Below are positions 23,776 to 39,593 of a stretch of DNA of 64,000 bases, in pieces; the first letter of the stretch is position 1, and each line of letters starts with the position of its first letter. The stretch spans positions 16,149,501 through 16,213,500 of the forward strand of contig NC_081819.1 of NCBI RefSeq assembly GCF_030704535.1, given 5' to 3'. A model generated the notes under the pieces. The model worked only from the letters and a program-made list of their open reading frames with translations, made no database searches and had not been told where the DNA came from. Position numbers and translations under genes: made by a program. Source of the DNA: Vitis vinifera. Lineage: Eukaryota > Streptophyta > Magnoliopsida > Vitales > Vitaceae.

Positions 23776-26700
23776 ATGTCAGGCTTCAACCTCCCCACTA
23801 GCTCTGCCCCTCCTTCTTCTTCATCATCATCATCAACCTCTTTGTTTCCTTCATTTCCTTCTGCTTCAGCTTCTTCATCGCCTCTCTTCTCTGGAATTTC
23901 TTCCTCTTCTTCTTCCTCAATTTTCCCCTTCTCAAACCCTTCTTCTTCGTCTTCTCCATCTCCATTCTCTTTCGGATCAACCCCTTCTGCTGCGTCCTCT
24001 CTGTTCCCTTCTGTGTCACCATCCACTGAATTCTCACTGAGTTCTTCCCCATTTCAATCTTCTTCCACTTCTTCAAACCCTAGCTCCTCCTCTTCTTCAT
24101 TTTCTTCCCAATTCTCCGCCTTTGGTTCATCTTCGTCCTCCTCTTCCCCTTTCGGTGGGGTAGGATCATTCGCTTCTTCCGCCCAAGGTACGTTCGGCTT
24201 CGGGTTCGGATCCGCTCCAGCGGCATCATTGGCACCGAGTTCTGGGTCGACCCTGTTTGGGGCGTCTTCGATCTCATCCACTGGTTCGTCACTTTTTGGG
24301 GCGGCTTCGCTCTCATCCACCGGTTCGACATTGTTCGGGGCGCCTTCGGTCTCATCGAGTCCTTCCCCTGCATTTTCTACTTCAGCCCCTTTTGGGTCTT
24401 CTTCCTCTTCTTCGGCTGTGATTTCTTCTACTACAACTCCTTCCACTGCTAACACCTTGTTTGGGGCATCTTCGGCTTCGGCTTCTACCGCTAGTGCCTT
24501 GTTTGGGGCTTCTTCAGCTTTGGTGTCTACTGCTACTGCTAATCCATTGTTTGGGGCTTCTTCAGCTTCGGTTTCTACTGCTACTGCTAGTCCATTGTTT
24601 GGGGCTTCTTCGGCTTCGGTTTCTGCTGCTACCCCTGCCTTTTCGTCTCCGTTGTTTGGGGCTTCTTCTCCTGCACCTCCCTTTGGACCTTCTTCTTCGT
24701 CTTCTACTTCGGCTTCAACTGCTCCTTCTGTCCCCAATTTTTTTTCTTCCAGTTCAGCTTCCAATTCGAGCTCTCCAGCACCTGCATTTTCGTTTTTGAA
24801 GGGGACTACGAGTTCTACGACTACTTCTGTATCATCCGCATCCTCTTTGACATCCTCTACCACAAGTTCTGCGGGTTTCTCATTTGGAACACCATCCTCT
24901 TCGGATTTTCAGGCCTCTTTTAGTCTCGGAAATGCAGCTTCTACCACCACTAGTGCCGCCCCAGCATCCTCGGCTTCTGCTGCAACACCGGCGAAGCCTG
25001 CTCCTTTTGGGTTTGGAATGTCATCACCTTCATTATTTTCGACAGTGACTACTACTACTAGTTCTTCGACTCCGGCCGCCGCCACAACCCCAGCTGCTTC
25101 TGCAGCTTCCACCTCGGCGTTTTCTGTCTTTGGGGTGAGTTCTTCAGCTTCAACTGTTGCTTCACCTGCTTTTGGTGTGAGTTCTTCATCATCAACTCAG
25201 GCAACAACTCCAGCATTGCCTGCTTTTGGGGTGGGTTCTTCATCTTCAGCTATTCCTTCAACCATAGCAGCAGCAAGCACAACTAGTTCCTCGACAGCGG
25301 CAGGTTCTTTTCCTGGTTTTGGTGTTACAAGCGCAGGTGCTTCCTCGGGGACTACTAGTTCTTTTCCGAGTTTTTCGTTGCCGACTAAATCATCAGCCCC
25401 TGCTTCATCTTCACAAGCACAAACCACAACTGCTTCTCCACTTTTTGGTGAGTTTGCTTGTCTTCTGTGTTTTTAATATATTCATAATCAACTGCAGCTG
25501 AAGTATTAAATATAATTGTGGGTATCTCTGAAAGGGCTTGTTCATGGCTTGATAGCTATTAGCTAAATTGGTTTTATATTGGATAGCAAGAATTTGTAAT
25601 TTATTTGTGGGTTTGGAGGAAAGTTTAAGTTTAGAGTGTTCGGATTTGCAGAATACTTGTTCTTAATCATTACATTGAAACATGTGGCAAATGAAACGAA
25701 CGTGCTTATTGCCTGCCAAGGAAAATTAGTACTTTGGCTTCATCACTGACAGAAATTGTGGAAAAGAAAGAAAAAAAAATCACCAAATTTCGCAGCAAAT
25801 TTGTTGTGTTTCTCTAGGTTTCTTTAGGCAAAAAAGACGAAGTGAGGTTGAACAGGATATATATATATTATAAGTAAAATGGAATGCAAGAGATGGAATT
25901 TTGTTCTCTGCATTTAATTCCTGAAATGCTAATGTGCCCAGATAAAGTAGCAGCTGTTTGTGTGATCATGTAAATCCTTTTGTAGGTGTTCCTCCTTCCA
26001 CTGCTGTAGCTGTAACAAGTTCCAGTACTACTGCTGTTCAGACATCATCATCCCTGGTTGTAGCTTCTAGTAGTGGGTCAGTACCCTCTTTCTTGGTGGC
26101 TTGGCTTTCTTCTGGTATTTGAGCAATTTTTTATTTTTTATTTTTTAGAAAAGTTATAAAATTTTGTTGCTGACTCTGCTGATACTTTTAGCAAAATTAA
26201 TTCTAATGTGTTTTTGTCAGTAACACTCATCAACTAATTCAAACATTTTTTTCCTCAACATTTTTATGGGAATATCTTGTTATATCCTTTATGTTAGGTT
26301 TTACTAGATTTTTTGTTTCTGAAAAATCATTGATTAGAAATGATATTGAAATATTGTAATACTTTACTGCTGTTTATTTTCTCAAAGGTTGCCTAGTGTA
26401 TCGATTATATAAACTGCAAGTTAATATTTAAATTTGGTAACTTATCAAAAAATATATCATTTATTCCATGTCAAAAACTTTCAGTAACATACTATGGATC
26501 TGAGTCATCCTCTCTTTTTCTCGCTGTCTCTCTCTGTTTTCCCCTTATTTGTCTGTAGGACAAACTCAACTGTCACAACAGCTGTAGCACCTGCTCCGAA
26601 AATGCCATCCGAGATCACTGGGAAAACTGTTGAAGAGGTACCTCACAATATGGATTTTCTTCTATAAAGTAGTGCTTATTTTTATTCTTTATATATGCAA

Positions 26701-29700
26701 ACAAATGAAATCCCAGAGCAGAAATTGTGCCCTTAGAGAAAGAAAATGAGTCTGGGCATAATATGTGCTTTAAATATGACATACTGCATATTTATCCAAA
26801 TCTTTGAGCATTTCTTTCAGGTTTCACTGGTTTACCTTGTTGTATTTGGACACACGACTATATTACAAAATCACTTTTCAGTTTATTTTTATTGTTTTTT
26901 CCCTTGATTGTTGGTTTCTCTTTGTTGTTACTTTCTTTTAATTTTATTCTTTAATGCCTTTCCTCCAGTTTCTCTCCTATTCTTTTTGAGCTCTTATGTT
27001 TGTTCTATTTTATTGAAAGATCATCAAGGAGTGGAACACTGAGCTACAGGAACGCACTGGAAAATTTAGAAAACAGGCTACTGCAATAGCTGAGTGGGAC
27101 AAGAAGATTTTGCAGAATCGTGATGTTCTTCTGAGACTTGAGGTGATTATTTTAGATGTAATTAACATTTCTTATGAGAAGTCAATTTATTCTCATGAAA
27201 AGGACAGAGGGGAATAGGAGATGCAGCACTGTTCATAGGAATGTAAAATGAATGAAGAAGATAAAAAATAGGATGTAGAAAGATAATGTGATTCCATTCT
27301 ATATATTTATTTGGCCTTCTTATGGATTTTGGTATGTTGAATTTATTTTCACTCATGGAATCGACATTTTAAACAAAATGATACTATCTCATACTGCATA
27401 ATAGTATTACACACCTTAATAATATCAAAGCATGATTTAAGTCTTAGATTGATATCTTTTCATGTCCTTGTTTTTCTGGATTTGCTAATACGATCAGATC
27501 AACCATGTAGTAATGTTTTTGACTTATTTGTATGGTGTAGTTTATGACTATTGCCACTTGCATTCTTTGGTCATTGCACTAAATTTTGAATTTGTAAATT
27601 GCATAACAGATTGAAGTGGCGAAAGTGGTTGAGACCCAAGCTCAATTGGAGAGACAACTTGAGTTAATTGAGACCCATCAGCAAGAGGTATTCAAGTAAA
27701 GAGTCTTGAGTCTGTTTTCTAATGGTGAAATTATTGTAAGAAAAAGAAATAAATGATAGGATGTTTAATCTCATGGATATTTGTATTGCTTATTATCATG
27801 TATTGTATTTGTTGGAAGAATCATCATCTACAAGAGAAAGTGTCTTTTCTACTACACCTGAAGCTCTTTTTCTAGACTATACTAAGCATGTAATTTTCTG
27901 CCTTATCTCCCCTTTTATAGTTGTTGCACAAAACCATTTCAACTGTTGGAGCTACTTGTAGGTTTTTTCCATGCAGGCATTCTAAATCTTATTTATGCAG
28001 GTACCTTGATTCATCCTAACATTTCATGTAGCTGTTTATAATCTGTGGATGTGTTGTTGCTCCTTGATTGATTGCCATTTGTTGTCAAAACTCAAAAGGC
28101 ATTGTCTTCTTGTTCGGTTGAATATTTAGTCCATTTTTAAACACGGAACTTTTTATTTCCCAACTTCAAAAAGATTGCTAAATTATACTAATGGATTATG
28201 GTTAATCAATGAGTGTGACTTAAAGAATTTTAGCAGGCCTTAATTTTATCCTTGAACATTTGAACTGTTCAAGTAAATTTAATGAATTTTATAAGTTTAG
28301 AAGATTTTCAGTTGAGCTCTTAAAACACAGAATTTTTTTATAGGAATCTCTAGTGTTGTGAACACTGGAGTGTTTTAATTTTTCTGGATGGAAAGTGTAA
28401 ACATGATGGTCCTTTTTGATGAGAAGTCTCCATCCATGTTGATGGAGAAAAAGCAGCTGATGTTTGAGTTTGTGACTTGAAATGAAGACATGTTTTACAG
28501 TGGTTGCTGTTGTAATATAGATTTTAAAAATTAGAGGTCTCCTTTGGTATTAAAGGACATGTTACTTGTGGGTCATGCTTGTTGTGAAGTTAAGTTTATG
28601 GAGTATAGCAGCTGTGACAAGAGGAACAAAAAATGTGATGTTGTGTTGCAGGCTTCTATCAGGAAGGTAAATGATCCTCGATTCTATGGATATACTGTGT
28701 TTGTTAGGAGCATTAGGAGGGGCAGTTTTGTTTAAGAATTTCAACGTTAGCTCTTTGTAAGCTCTGTTCATTATTTATCCATATTCCTAGACTGATGATC
28801 CCATCACTAGGAAGGCGGCATTCAGATTATAGACTTGGTTGTATTGCATCACAATCAAAGTTCTTGAAGGGGATATTTCAACCTGGAATGACTAGATGTG
28901 GGAGAGGCCAGACATTAGGAAATTTGGGTCTATGGTAGTAGACAACCGTGTTAAAAGAGCTTGGGGACTTTACTTGAAGAAGAAAGGACAAATTGATTGT
29001 TTCTGATAATTATATATATGTATATATATGTATGTATGCATGTATACTAGGGTCGGGGTTGGGATTGATATATGGAGAGAAAACCAAAGGTGGAGATGCT
29101 GGTGAAATTTCTCCAATGATTTTATTCCTATTATCTGCTTGGTTTAAAGTGAAACTTGAGGGATCCTAGAAATATAGACATAGCACTAAAATAATATTTG
29201 ATTGTAACTTTGAATTTTATTTGATTATCCTACAGTATTTGTGATTAAACTAAAAAAAATTTTATAATAAAATGAAACTTACAACTTTTTAAATAAATTG
29301 AAATCTTAAAATTTTTATGCAAATCCTGCATTTTAGAGAGTTCTGTCCAAAATCCTGTGACCCCTTGAGAAAGCATACTCAATTAGCTGTAGAGGTTCAT
29401 CGAACAAATGGTTATTGGCTATCACTAATTAATATTTTGTTTGTGTGTGTGTGCATGACTTACTATTTATAAATATCAGGATCAGGATGATGAAATTCCT
29501 TTTTCTTGTTCCTTGTTCTGACCATTAGGTTGATAAGGCTTTGCTAAGTATAGAAGAAGAAGCTGAGCGTATTTACAAGGATGAGCGTGGATTGCTCCTT
29601 GATGATGAGGCTGCATCCACAAGAGATGCAATGTGAGTACTCATTGTACTAGTTGCATTTTACTTTGTCAGATGGAATCATGTGGTTCATCCTTTGTTCC

Positions 29701-32700
29701 TTTCGTTCTCCTATTGCATATGTTCTTGTTTTCTTATTACTTTGCTGTCATGTAACATGGTATGCCCCATGCTTGGGTTATATGTGCATTAAATATTTCA
29801 AAATCTATCACAGTCTTACTGATTGTTGTTGATATTTGGGGTTTGGGCAGAAGTTTGTGCATAAAAATTGTTGAACATGTGTGTAGCAGTGGAGATTCCT
29901 TGGGATATAAGTGATTGATAACAAATGGTTCAGATTATTTGCCTATCAAAAAAAAGGTTCAGATTATGAAAATGTTGAGCTTCTGATTGTGCAGAGACTC
30001 ATATGAAATAAATCCTTGAAAATGTTTGCTTTCATTTGTTTAATTTGTTATTCAGTATTTAACATTTAAAGATAATAGTGTCATAAATAACTAAATATTT
30101 CTTAAGTAGGTTTTGGAATTGGAAGCTGACTGGGAAGTCCATGGTTCTTTGGAGTACAGGACCACATGTTCTTAAGCTTTGTGAATACACCCATGGAATG
30201 GGAGCTTCCTTCTATATACTTTGTGTTGGAAAAGTTTATATTTGTTGACTATTCGATGAGGCAACCTGCTTTTGAAGGTAGTGCATAATTCCCCTGATAA
30301 GATTATGGAGTACCTTAAGTGTAAATACATCAAATCATGACCATAGTATTTCATTAAAGTCTTAAAGCTTAGGCTTGTGAGAGCTTTAACCCAAGTTAGT
30401 TCGAAATCCATTATTGGTCTATTACAAAAAACTTAACTTTTGAGGTCAAGTGGTAGCTTGCCTTGTTTCTAGGTCATAAGTTCAGTCTCACTGGTTCCCC
30501 TCTTATTAAGCCCACTTGCAAGCCCAAAGGAGGTTGCTTGTCAAGTGGGGCGTTAGGACTTAATTCAGTTTGAAATACATTGTTGGTCCATTACCTAATA
30601 ATTTAAGCATTTAGGGTATTGGGTGGGAGGCAGGGTAGGGATCTTTATTTGATTCTATGTTGGGTTCATTGATTTGTCCAAAATTGTCTGTAATATTCAT
30701 TTCTCATGGAGATATGGATTGATCTAATCTATACTATTTTATTCTTTCAATTTTGTTTATGGTGGGCAGCCTCATCACTTTCTATTGTGGTGCACCTCTT
30801 GGCTTCCAAGGAAACTCCATCATTAGTCATCCCCATCCCTAATGTAGTTACCATTTCCTCCCCTATGGACTAGAGGATTTGCATCAAACAATCAGATCTA
30901 CCATCTTCAGTTTCCTGGCTTACATCATATGGACCTGTCATCAGTAACCAATCCAAAGCCTTGCCTTTTCCTTTCTTAGCTAACTGGAAACTAATTATTT
31001 CAGTCACTGCTGTTACACCCTTCACACGACCACCACCAGATTGAACTCAACTCAACTCACCAACATTACCACCCAAAATCATGGTAAAAGGAAGCTTTCA
31101 TCAGAGTTTGTTGATGTTATATCCTTTTGTGGAAAGCTATACCCATTGAAGCCAGATAGGAGTCTTCAAGACCAGTCTAGTATAGAAGCTCAAAATGATT
31201 GTTTTTTGTTTTTTAAAGGTTTAGTTAATCTTGAAGTGGGAGGCTTTAGGTGTGGGATTCAATAATTTCTTTTAAGGTAACTTTTTGTATTAGTTCAATG
31301 GTGAGGAACAAATCTTTGATGGCTAACTACTTGACCAATAGGAACTGGATGTTCCCACGTAGGTGTGGAAAGCAGCAGTAGAGCTCATCAACCACTTCTT
31401 TCTACATTTTAGAGTAGATTCAGTGCTTTTGAATTTGTTCTCTTTTTTGGAGTTTGGTGGTTATGCCTCATACATCTCATGATTTGGTGGCAAGGTGGCA
31501 TATTAAGTCTGGGCAGGGAGTATGAGAGCTCAGAAGGTGGTGCAGCCTACAATGTTTTGGACTCGATGGCGGTTATAAAATTTTTGAAGATTTGAAAGTC
31601 CACTTCAAAGTTGAAGCATTTTGCACTTAAAACAAAAATTCTCTTTGGAGTGGGATGGATTTGTAATAGTGTAGTTCATTTTTTATGCTTTTGCTTTGTC
31701 TATTAGATCTTGATTTTTTTTTCTCTCTTCATGTACAGTGTGTGTGCATAGACTCTTGTGCTTTTTCTTATGTAAGAAAATTTTGCATGAAACAGGATAT
31801 CATATTTTGCCATATCATTTTTTTTCTATGTTTATGCATCTATTAGAATGTTTTTCTTTCCTTGGATGTCATTCCAGGTATGAGCAGGCTGAATTTATAG
31901 AGAGGGAAATGGAACAAATGACGGAACAGATAAAATCAATTATTCAAACACTAAATACCAATCAGGTAAGGATCTTTAGTTCAATGATCCACTTCTTTCC
32001 AGAAGCTTCTTTCACGGACAATACTTTTGACTGTTTTTCTTTTTCATATAGGGTGGAGAACTTGATGTGATGGATGGGATGACTCCATTAGATGTCATTG
32101 TACGAATTTTAAACAATCAACTAAGCTCTCTAATGTGGATTGATGAAAAGGTAAGTATCATTTACGAGTTCCATCATCAATGTTTCACTTAGAAGGACTA
32201 TGTGCTATATAGTTTCATTAGTGTACAACAAAAGTAAAAGAAAAATAATTGTAGGCTTTCAGTTTTAAGTAATTTTCGTGGTTATACAACACTACCTTTT
32301 TGGTGCCATATGTAACATCTAAAACATGTTCTAAATTGCTGCTGTGGTATTTAGATTACAAAATAATAGAATATGTTTTGGGTCTCATTTCCTAGTTTGC
32401 ACATTTTATTATGGTGAAAATTTTCGTAGTTTTTCTGAGAATTTCCTTAGCATATACGGTGTTCTTAAAAGTTATATGATTGCAAATTTATTCTATCAAT
32501 GAAAAAAAAATGTAAATTTACTGTACATAAACATGCACAAATCTGCTTTGAAATGTTATTGACATTTGTGTTCTCAAAATTTAAGCCAGCAAAGGCTTCC
32601 AGAACCACCCATGTTTCACTTGTGTCTATCCTGAAAAAGAGACAAATTGTATTTCCTCCCCCAAGGGTTGATGGCAATTAAAGAGAATTTCCCGGGGTTT

Positions 32701-33258
32701 CTAATACTACATAAACCGCTGATGTACTGTCTTTATCAATGCATTCCCTTAAGTTTCCTGCAAATCTGGCCAAGTAAAATGTTGATACAAGTCTTGTTTA
32801 TTTATTACCTCATTCAACTTGTCAAATTGGGAAGAAGCGTTAAAATCCAGGATTCCTCAACTTCATGGTCAACCAATGAAGGGCAGAAGAAGTATTGGTT
32901 AACTTTAGGATTGGGGAGTGTAATTTCAAAAAACTCATGGGAACTATATGTTTTGCCGTAACGTTTGGGAAGTAGGTTTAAACTTTTTTATAGGAGGGAT
33001 AAGTGTAATTTTCCCCAAGAAAGTCAAAATGCTTCTGCAGATCTAAACATTTTCTATGGGGGATTTAATAATTGTAAGTTCCATAAATGTTCCTATAGAA
33101 GGAAAGGTTTTTTTTTACACTACTTCCATTTCCATTGCTAGATCACTAACATTAATTCTTGTCAGGCTCAAGAATTTAACTCGCGCATTCAGAAGCTTGC
33201 CAGTCAAGGTTCTACTTCAGAGCATGGATCAATGGGTCCAAAATTCTGGATGAGTTAA
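23776..33258 (+). CDS. NUP62: Nuclear pore complex protein NUP62
   Basis: Central-channel nucleoporin: FG repeats form the permeability barrier, and the C-terminal coiled coil binds the NUP54/NUP58 partners. Nine exons join in frame: 23776-25447, 25986-26076, 26559-26637, 27020-27142, 27610-27687, 29529-29632, 31878-31965, 32052-32150 and 33166-33258, giving 808 residues. Exon 1 (residues 1-557) is Ser/Ala/Thr-rich with many LFGASS, FGFG and PAFGV repeats. From about 600 the Nsp1-like domain begins (MPSEITGKTVEEIIKEWN), followed by heptad-rich helices, and ends GSMGPKFWMS. All introns are GT-AG. Introns 5 (1.8 kb) and 6 (2.2 kb) are large; intron 6 contains repeat insertions. The protein is somewhat longer than I recall for Arabidopsis, because of the FG region. 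Exon 1 encodes unusual Ser-codon simple repeats that could change length. Confidence 0.95.
27688..29528. other. NUP62 intron 5, no gene
   Basis: No second gene can be supported. A stretch at 28600-29080 has less AT-rich sequence with short open frames, and a TATATATG repeat near 29010-29045, but nothing I recognise. Confidence 0.4.
30399..30622 (+). mobile_element. SINE-like unit in NUP62 intron 6
   Basis: GAGGTCAAGTGGTAGCTTGCC (30440-30460) resembles a tRNA-type A box (TGGTAGC). About 25 bases on, TCATAAGTTCAGTCTCACTG resembles a worn B box (GGTTCRANTCC). Two related flanks, TTCGAAATCCATTATTGGTC near 30400 and TTTGAAATACATTGTTGGTC near 30570, give the unit a repeated edge. This could also be a TRIM element. 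Confidence 0.4.
30640..31860. other. Rest of NUP62 intron 6, probable transposon debris
   Basis: About 1.2 kb of moderately GC-rich DNA with short open frames on the plus strand (one at 31041-31265), broken by stops. It looks like decayed coding DNA of a mobile element rather than a host gene, but I cannot name a domain. Confidence 0.35.
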
Positions 33259-34232
33259 TCTTTCTTAAAGTTGGTTTCTACCAAGTAGAGTTAACAAGTG
33301 CAAAGAAGAAGGGCTCATTTCACATGGTTGTTTCTTTTAAAATTTTGGCTAGAGATTCATCTTGGATGCACAGCAATGCTTCTTGTTTCTTTGGTGAGAA
33401 TGGAGTTCCTTTTTCCAGCAACTTTTTTGGAAGTTCTGAATGAGGATGATGTAGTTCTGGACCTCTGGTGATTTAGCCATCTGTGAACAAAAGCTTCCCA
33501 GGATTCAGAGGCGAAGGAGTTGAATTCGAATAATTTTCCATGTTATTAGGCAACAGAGTGTTATTGGACACAGTCGTAACTTGTAACTCTTAACAAATCT
33601 TTTGCAGCTCTTGCATAGTTCTCGCTTTATTTTCTTAAAACCCTTTACAGAGTAATGGAACATTCTGAAAATTGAAGTTGTTAAGTTTGTTGAAAGTGGG
33701 AAAGGTTTCCTTGCATTGAAATGAAAGGAAGGAATGCAGTTAACCAATCATCCCAGTCCCATACGATTTCTTGTCTAATTCTCATGTTGATATCATGTGT
33801 ATGTTTCTTGAATAAGATTTTGGTAATTGGGAATTCATACAGTTTCAAACAATCCCGGAAAATTTCTAGAATCCCTAATGGAGAACAGGTTCTTACCGTG
33901 TTTGGCAAGAGCCATTTAGCAGTAGTTCAGAATATATGAGAAACATAGCTTCCAGGAAATAAACCTGGACGCACCAACTTCATTTGGCTCTTGGCATGCA
34001 AATCCTTCAATAGGTTCAATCCACATGGTGTTAAAAAGAAAAACTTATACAGACAAAGGAATCCTATAATAACTACCAGTGGCCTTCAAATTGTTCAAGT
34101 ATTCATAAAAGAAAGCTATTTATACAGGCTTTGCGTCAAAGCCAAATCAAGCTCGAAAGTGATCAGCACCAACTTGTGGTAGATTTCCATATCCCAAACA
34201 GACGGGCTTTCCATCCTAGTGCTCAATAAGAA
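33259..34232. other. NUP62 3' flank and convergent intergenic region
   Basis: NUP62 (plus) and the next gene (minus) converge here with 974 bases between stop codons. Both 3' untranslated regions must lie in it; no independent gene is seen. ATAAAC/AATAAG motifs on either strand could serve polyadenylation, but none is decisive. Confidence 0.45.
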
Positions 34233-36155
34233 TCAGGCGCTTTGGGCACGAGCTACGACCACGATCAAGAGGATTACTATGGCAAGGAAAGTGGATGACA
34301 TGATTTTTTCATCCAACTGATCAGTGGTTTCTGTGGTGGATCCTTCCCTCTCAGAAGACCGAAGCACCTCATTCACAAGTGACTGAAATTTCTCTACCAG
34401 TTCCATGATTTTTGCCTTGGTGATCTCCAAAATCCACCTCAAGATGTATGTGGCCAAGTCCGGTTCCTCACTGGAGCTCTGTGAACTTTCCTCTTCAGCT
34501 GCATGGATCAAATCAATAATAGTTATATGAAACAAGTAGTAGAAATGAATAGAAGGTAAAGTAATACTCTGCTTTTCTGTCTAGTTTCTTCTCCAAAACC
34601 GATAGTAGTATGCAGAATGAAGAATGAGAAACACTACTGCTAAAAATTCTTTTACCAAAATCACTCCCAAACAGACGTTAAACTACTTAATGACACCATT
34701 CCCATGTTCTCCTGTTTCTCATCACCCCCAACACCCTGTTCTGTGCACTCTATCTTCTCTCCATGATTGAAGTGTATGGGCAAAAATACTTAGCAACAAA
34801 GTACACACAATCGGTTTTGTTTTGGAAGGCTTGAATCTAATGCAAATCAAATGTGAGCATAAACAATGAAAGAAAGATCCATTTGGCTCAATCCAAACCT
34901 GTACAGAGTGGCTCCTGGAGCTTCCTCACCATCTTGTTGTTCAATATAGCATCCCAAACAGCTTTATCCGATGACAGAGACATCACCATTCTCTACATGC
35001 AAAGTAGTTTCCATAAGAAACATAAATGCAAAAGGTGCTTTCTTTAGAAGCAAACTTCACAAACACACCTAACCTTAACATTCACAACCTAATTCCCTGT
35101 GTCTGCATATAAGATTTCAAGAGATTTTTAAGAGTGAAAGAAACAGAGCAAACATCATCATTTCCACAAACAAATCCATGCCTGAAAAGAAAAAAAAATT
35201 GGCTATTTTCTGTTTTCAGAACAATGCTTTGTTGAGGAATTCCAGTTCAATAACTTTAGTCAATACCTCATAAACTCGAGCAAATTCTGAGTCATTTTCC
35301 CACACATGTTACTATCATCCAGTTTAAGAAGAAAACCTCAAGCAAATTCAAAGTCAAATACAATCCACCAATAAACCCTTCTAAAGTATTGAAAGGCACC
35401 TGAACAGATGGGTCAGTTTGAAGCAAGCCGAAAGCCTCATAAATTCTGCCATATCTCTGAGTTTCCATTATTCTTTTATCTGACTCTGACCCAGATGAAG
35501 AAATCCCGTGCAAAACACTGGGTAAGATGCAATTTCATCAGATACACTCATCTCTGAAGTATTGGGAAATAAACCATCAACAGAAGGTGAAAGGCCCAAC
35601 AAGTGAAAGCACAAAAATTTATTGGCATGCACAGTTGAATTTGTGAAAGATTCAAGAGCAAGAAAAATTTTCAGTCCAGCAAACCTCAATATGTCAATTG
35701 GGAAGGGAAAAACTAATATTGGTAAGGGAATTAATTCATGGGCGTCATAAATTACTAAAGAAATCTGCAAATGAACAGGCAAAAACAAAAAAAATAAATA
35801 AATAAACAGAAGTGAAGATTTTCATCCACCTCTGAAGCGCAGCAATGGCATTTTCGACTTCAAATCGAGATGGGGTTGGCCCAAAAACACGATTAATGAA
35901 AGACTCATTTGCTCTTTCACCTTGTCTTCCACCTACATACTCACATCTGCATACTCCACCATGGCACAAACGGTTAGCACAGTGTCGCCTGAAGGGCGCA
36001 GTGAAATTACCTGAGGCTAGAAACCTAGAATTGGATGATGATGATGATGGGAGGGTGGGAAGATTGTTGGAGGTGGTGGTGGTGGTGCGTCTGGGGGTGG
36101 AGGGTGCTGCTCCAACAGCAGCTGTAACTGTTCTTATCATGGCTCCTCCACCCAT
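34233..36155 (-). CDS. Unrecognised plant protein with C-terminal membrane anchor
   Basis: Four exons join in frame with GT-AG introns: 36155-35830, 35517-35400, 34992-34899 and 34498-34233, giving 267 residues. I do not recognise the family. The N-terminal ~50 residues are rich in Ser, Thr, Arg and Ala with little acid, as in plastid or mitochondrial presequences. A cysteine cluster follows (CANRLCHGGVCRC). The middle is helical and conserved-looking: FGPTPSRFEVENAIAALQS, YGRIYEAFGLLQTDPSVQ, SLSSDKAVWDAILNNKMV. A Glu/Ser-rich linker precedes an amphipathic stretch (ILRWILEITKAKIMELVEKF). Residues 249-262 (TFLAIVILLIVVVA) are a single hydrophobic segment followed by only five residues, so it may be tail-anchored. 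Targeting is ambiguous, since a transit peptide and a tail anchor rarely coexist. Gene structure is well supported; function is unknown. Confidence 0.8.
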
Positions 36156-36749
36156 TTCTTTTTTCAGGTTTTCTTTTTCCCAATCTACTCAATGATTCTT
36201 TGTTAAATTGCAGTTCTTCTTGTGCATCAAAACTAAGTGATGATTATTTTTTTTTTAATTGAAACTAGAACAAAAGGGGATTTGATGAATAACTGGTTGG
36301 CTATGGCTCCTCTGCCCCTCTCCTCCTCAATCCACTTTCATGAAGGATTCCCTACAGATAAATAGTTAGATTTTTTCCTCTTTCATTTTTTTTATTCTCA
36401 ACATACGCGATTTACTGTTATAGAAGAGTATAGAAGGGACTTTTCTTGCTAAGGATATATTTTCCTTTCATTCCAAAAGTAAATGAAAGCTTTTAGAATT
36501 AATCTAACCCTTATATATTTGAATTTTTATAGAATACTTCCTTTATTTTGAGCGAAAAATAAGATGAGAGAAAATTAGAAATAAGAATGATAGGAGGGTA
36601 TTTGATGAAATTTCAAACCAATTGGGGGTTAAGTATATTTAATCAAAACCTTAGAGAAAGTGAATGAAAAATCCTATAAAGCATTTATAATAATATATTC
36701 ATAAATGATGTTAGTGTATTCTATTATTTGTTTTTACGTCCAAATATTA
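36156..36749. other. 5' flank of the anchored-protein gene
   Basis: Promoter and leader for the minus-strand gene ending at 36155. No TATA box or other gene seen; past 36400 the sequence is AT-rich. Confidence 0.4.
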
Positions 36750-37010
36750 TTCCATTAGATTTTATTAGTGAGGTTTATAATGAAGCAATCCTAACAAATT
36801 AAGAATATTGTATATTTTTTCTTCGCTGGATATTTTCCATAAAGTTTTTTATTAACAAGGTTTTAGTAAGATATATATATATATATATACTAGATTCCAC
36901 TAATAAAGTTTTTAATGAGACAGTTCTAACACACTCACTAGATTTTTCTTAGGATTTTTCATTAGTAAGATTTTAATGAAAGATATATATATATTTTTTA
37001 ATATAGTAGA
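36750..37010. repeat. LTR-like stretch with two internal ~130-bp repeats
   Basis: ATTAGTGAGGTTTATAATGA and CACTAATAAAGTTTTTAATGA head two similar blocks, each ending in an (AT)n run near 36870 and 36985. TTAGTAAG-TTTTAATGA motifs recur. This layout is common in plant copia LTRs. No attached coding domain. Confidence 0.45.

Positions 37011-39593
<2,583 letters not shown>

Noticed and set aside
24054-24863. Long acidic (Glu/Ala-rich) open frame of 269 codons on the minus strand
   Set aside because: It lies antisense to NUP62 exon 1; Ser/Ala-rich codons read backwards give Glu/Ala/Gly without stops. No gene features of its own.
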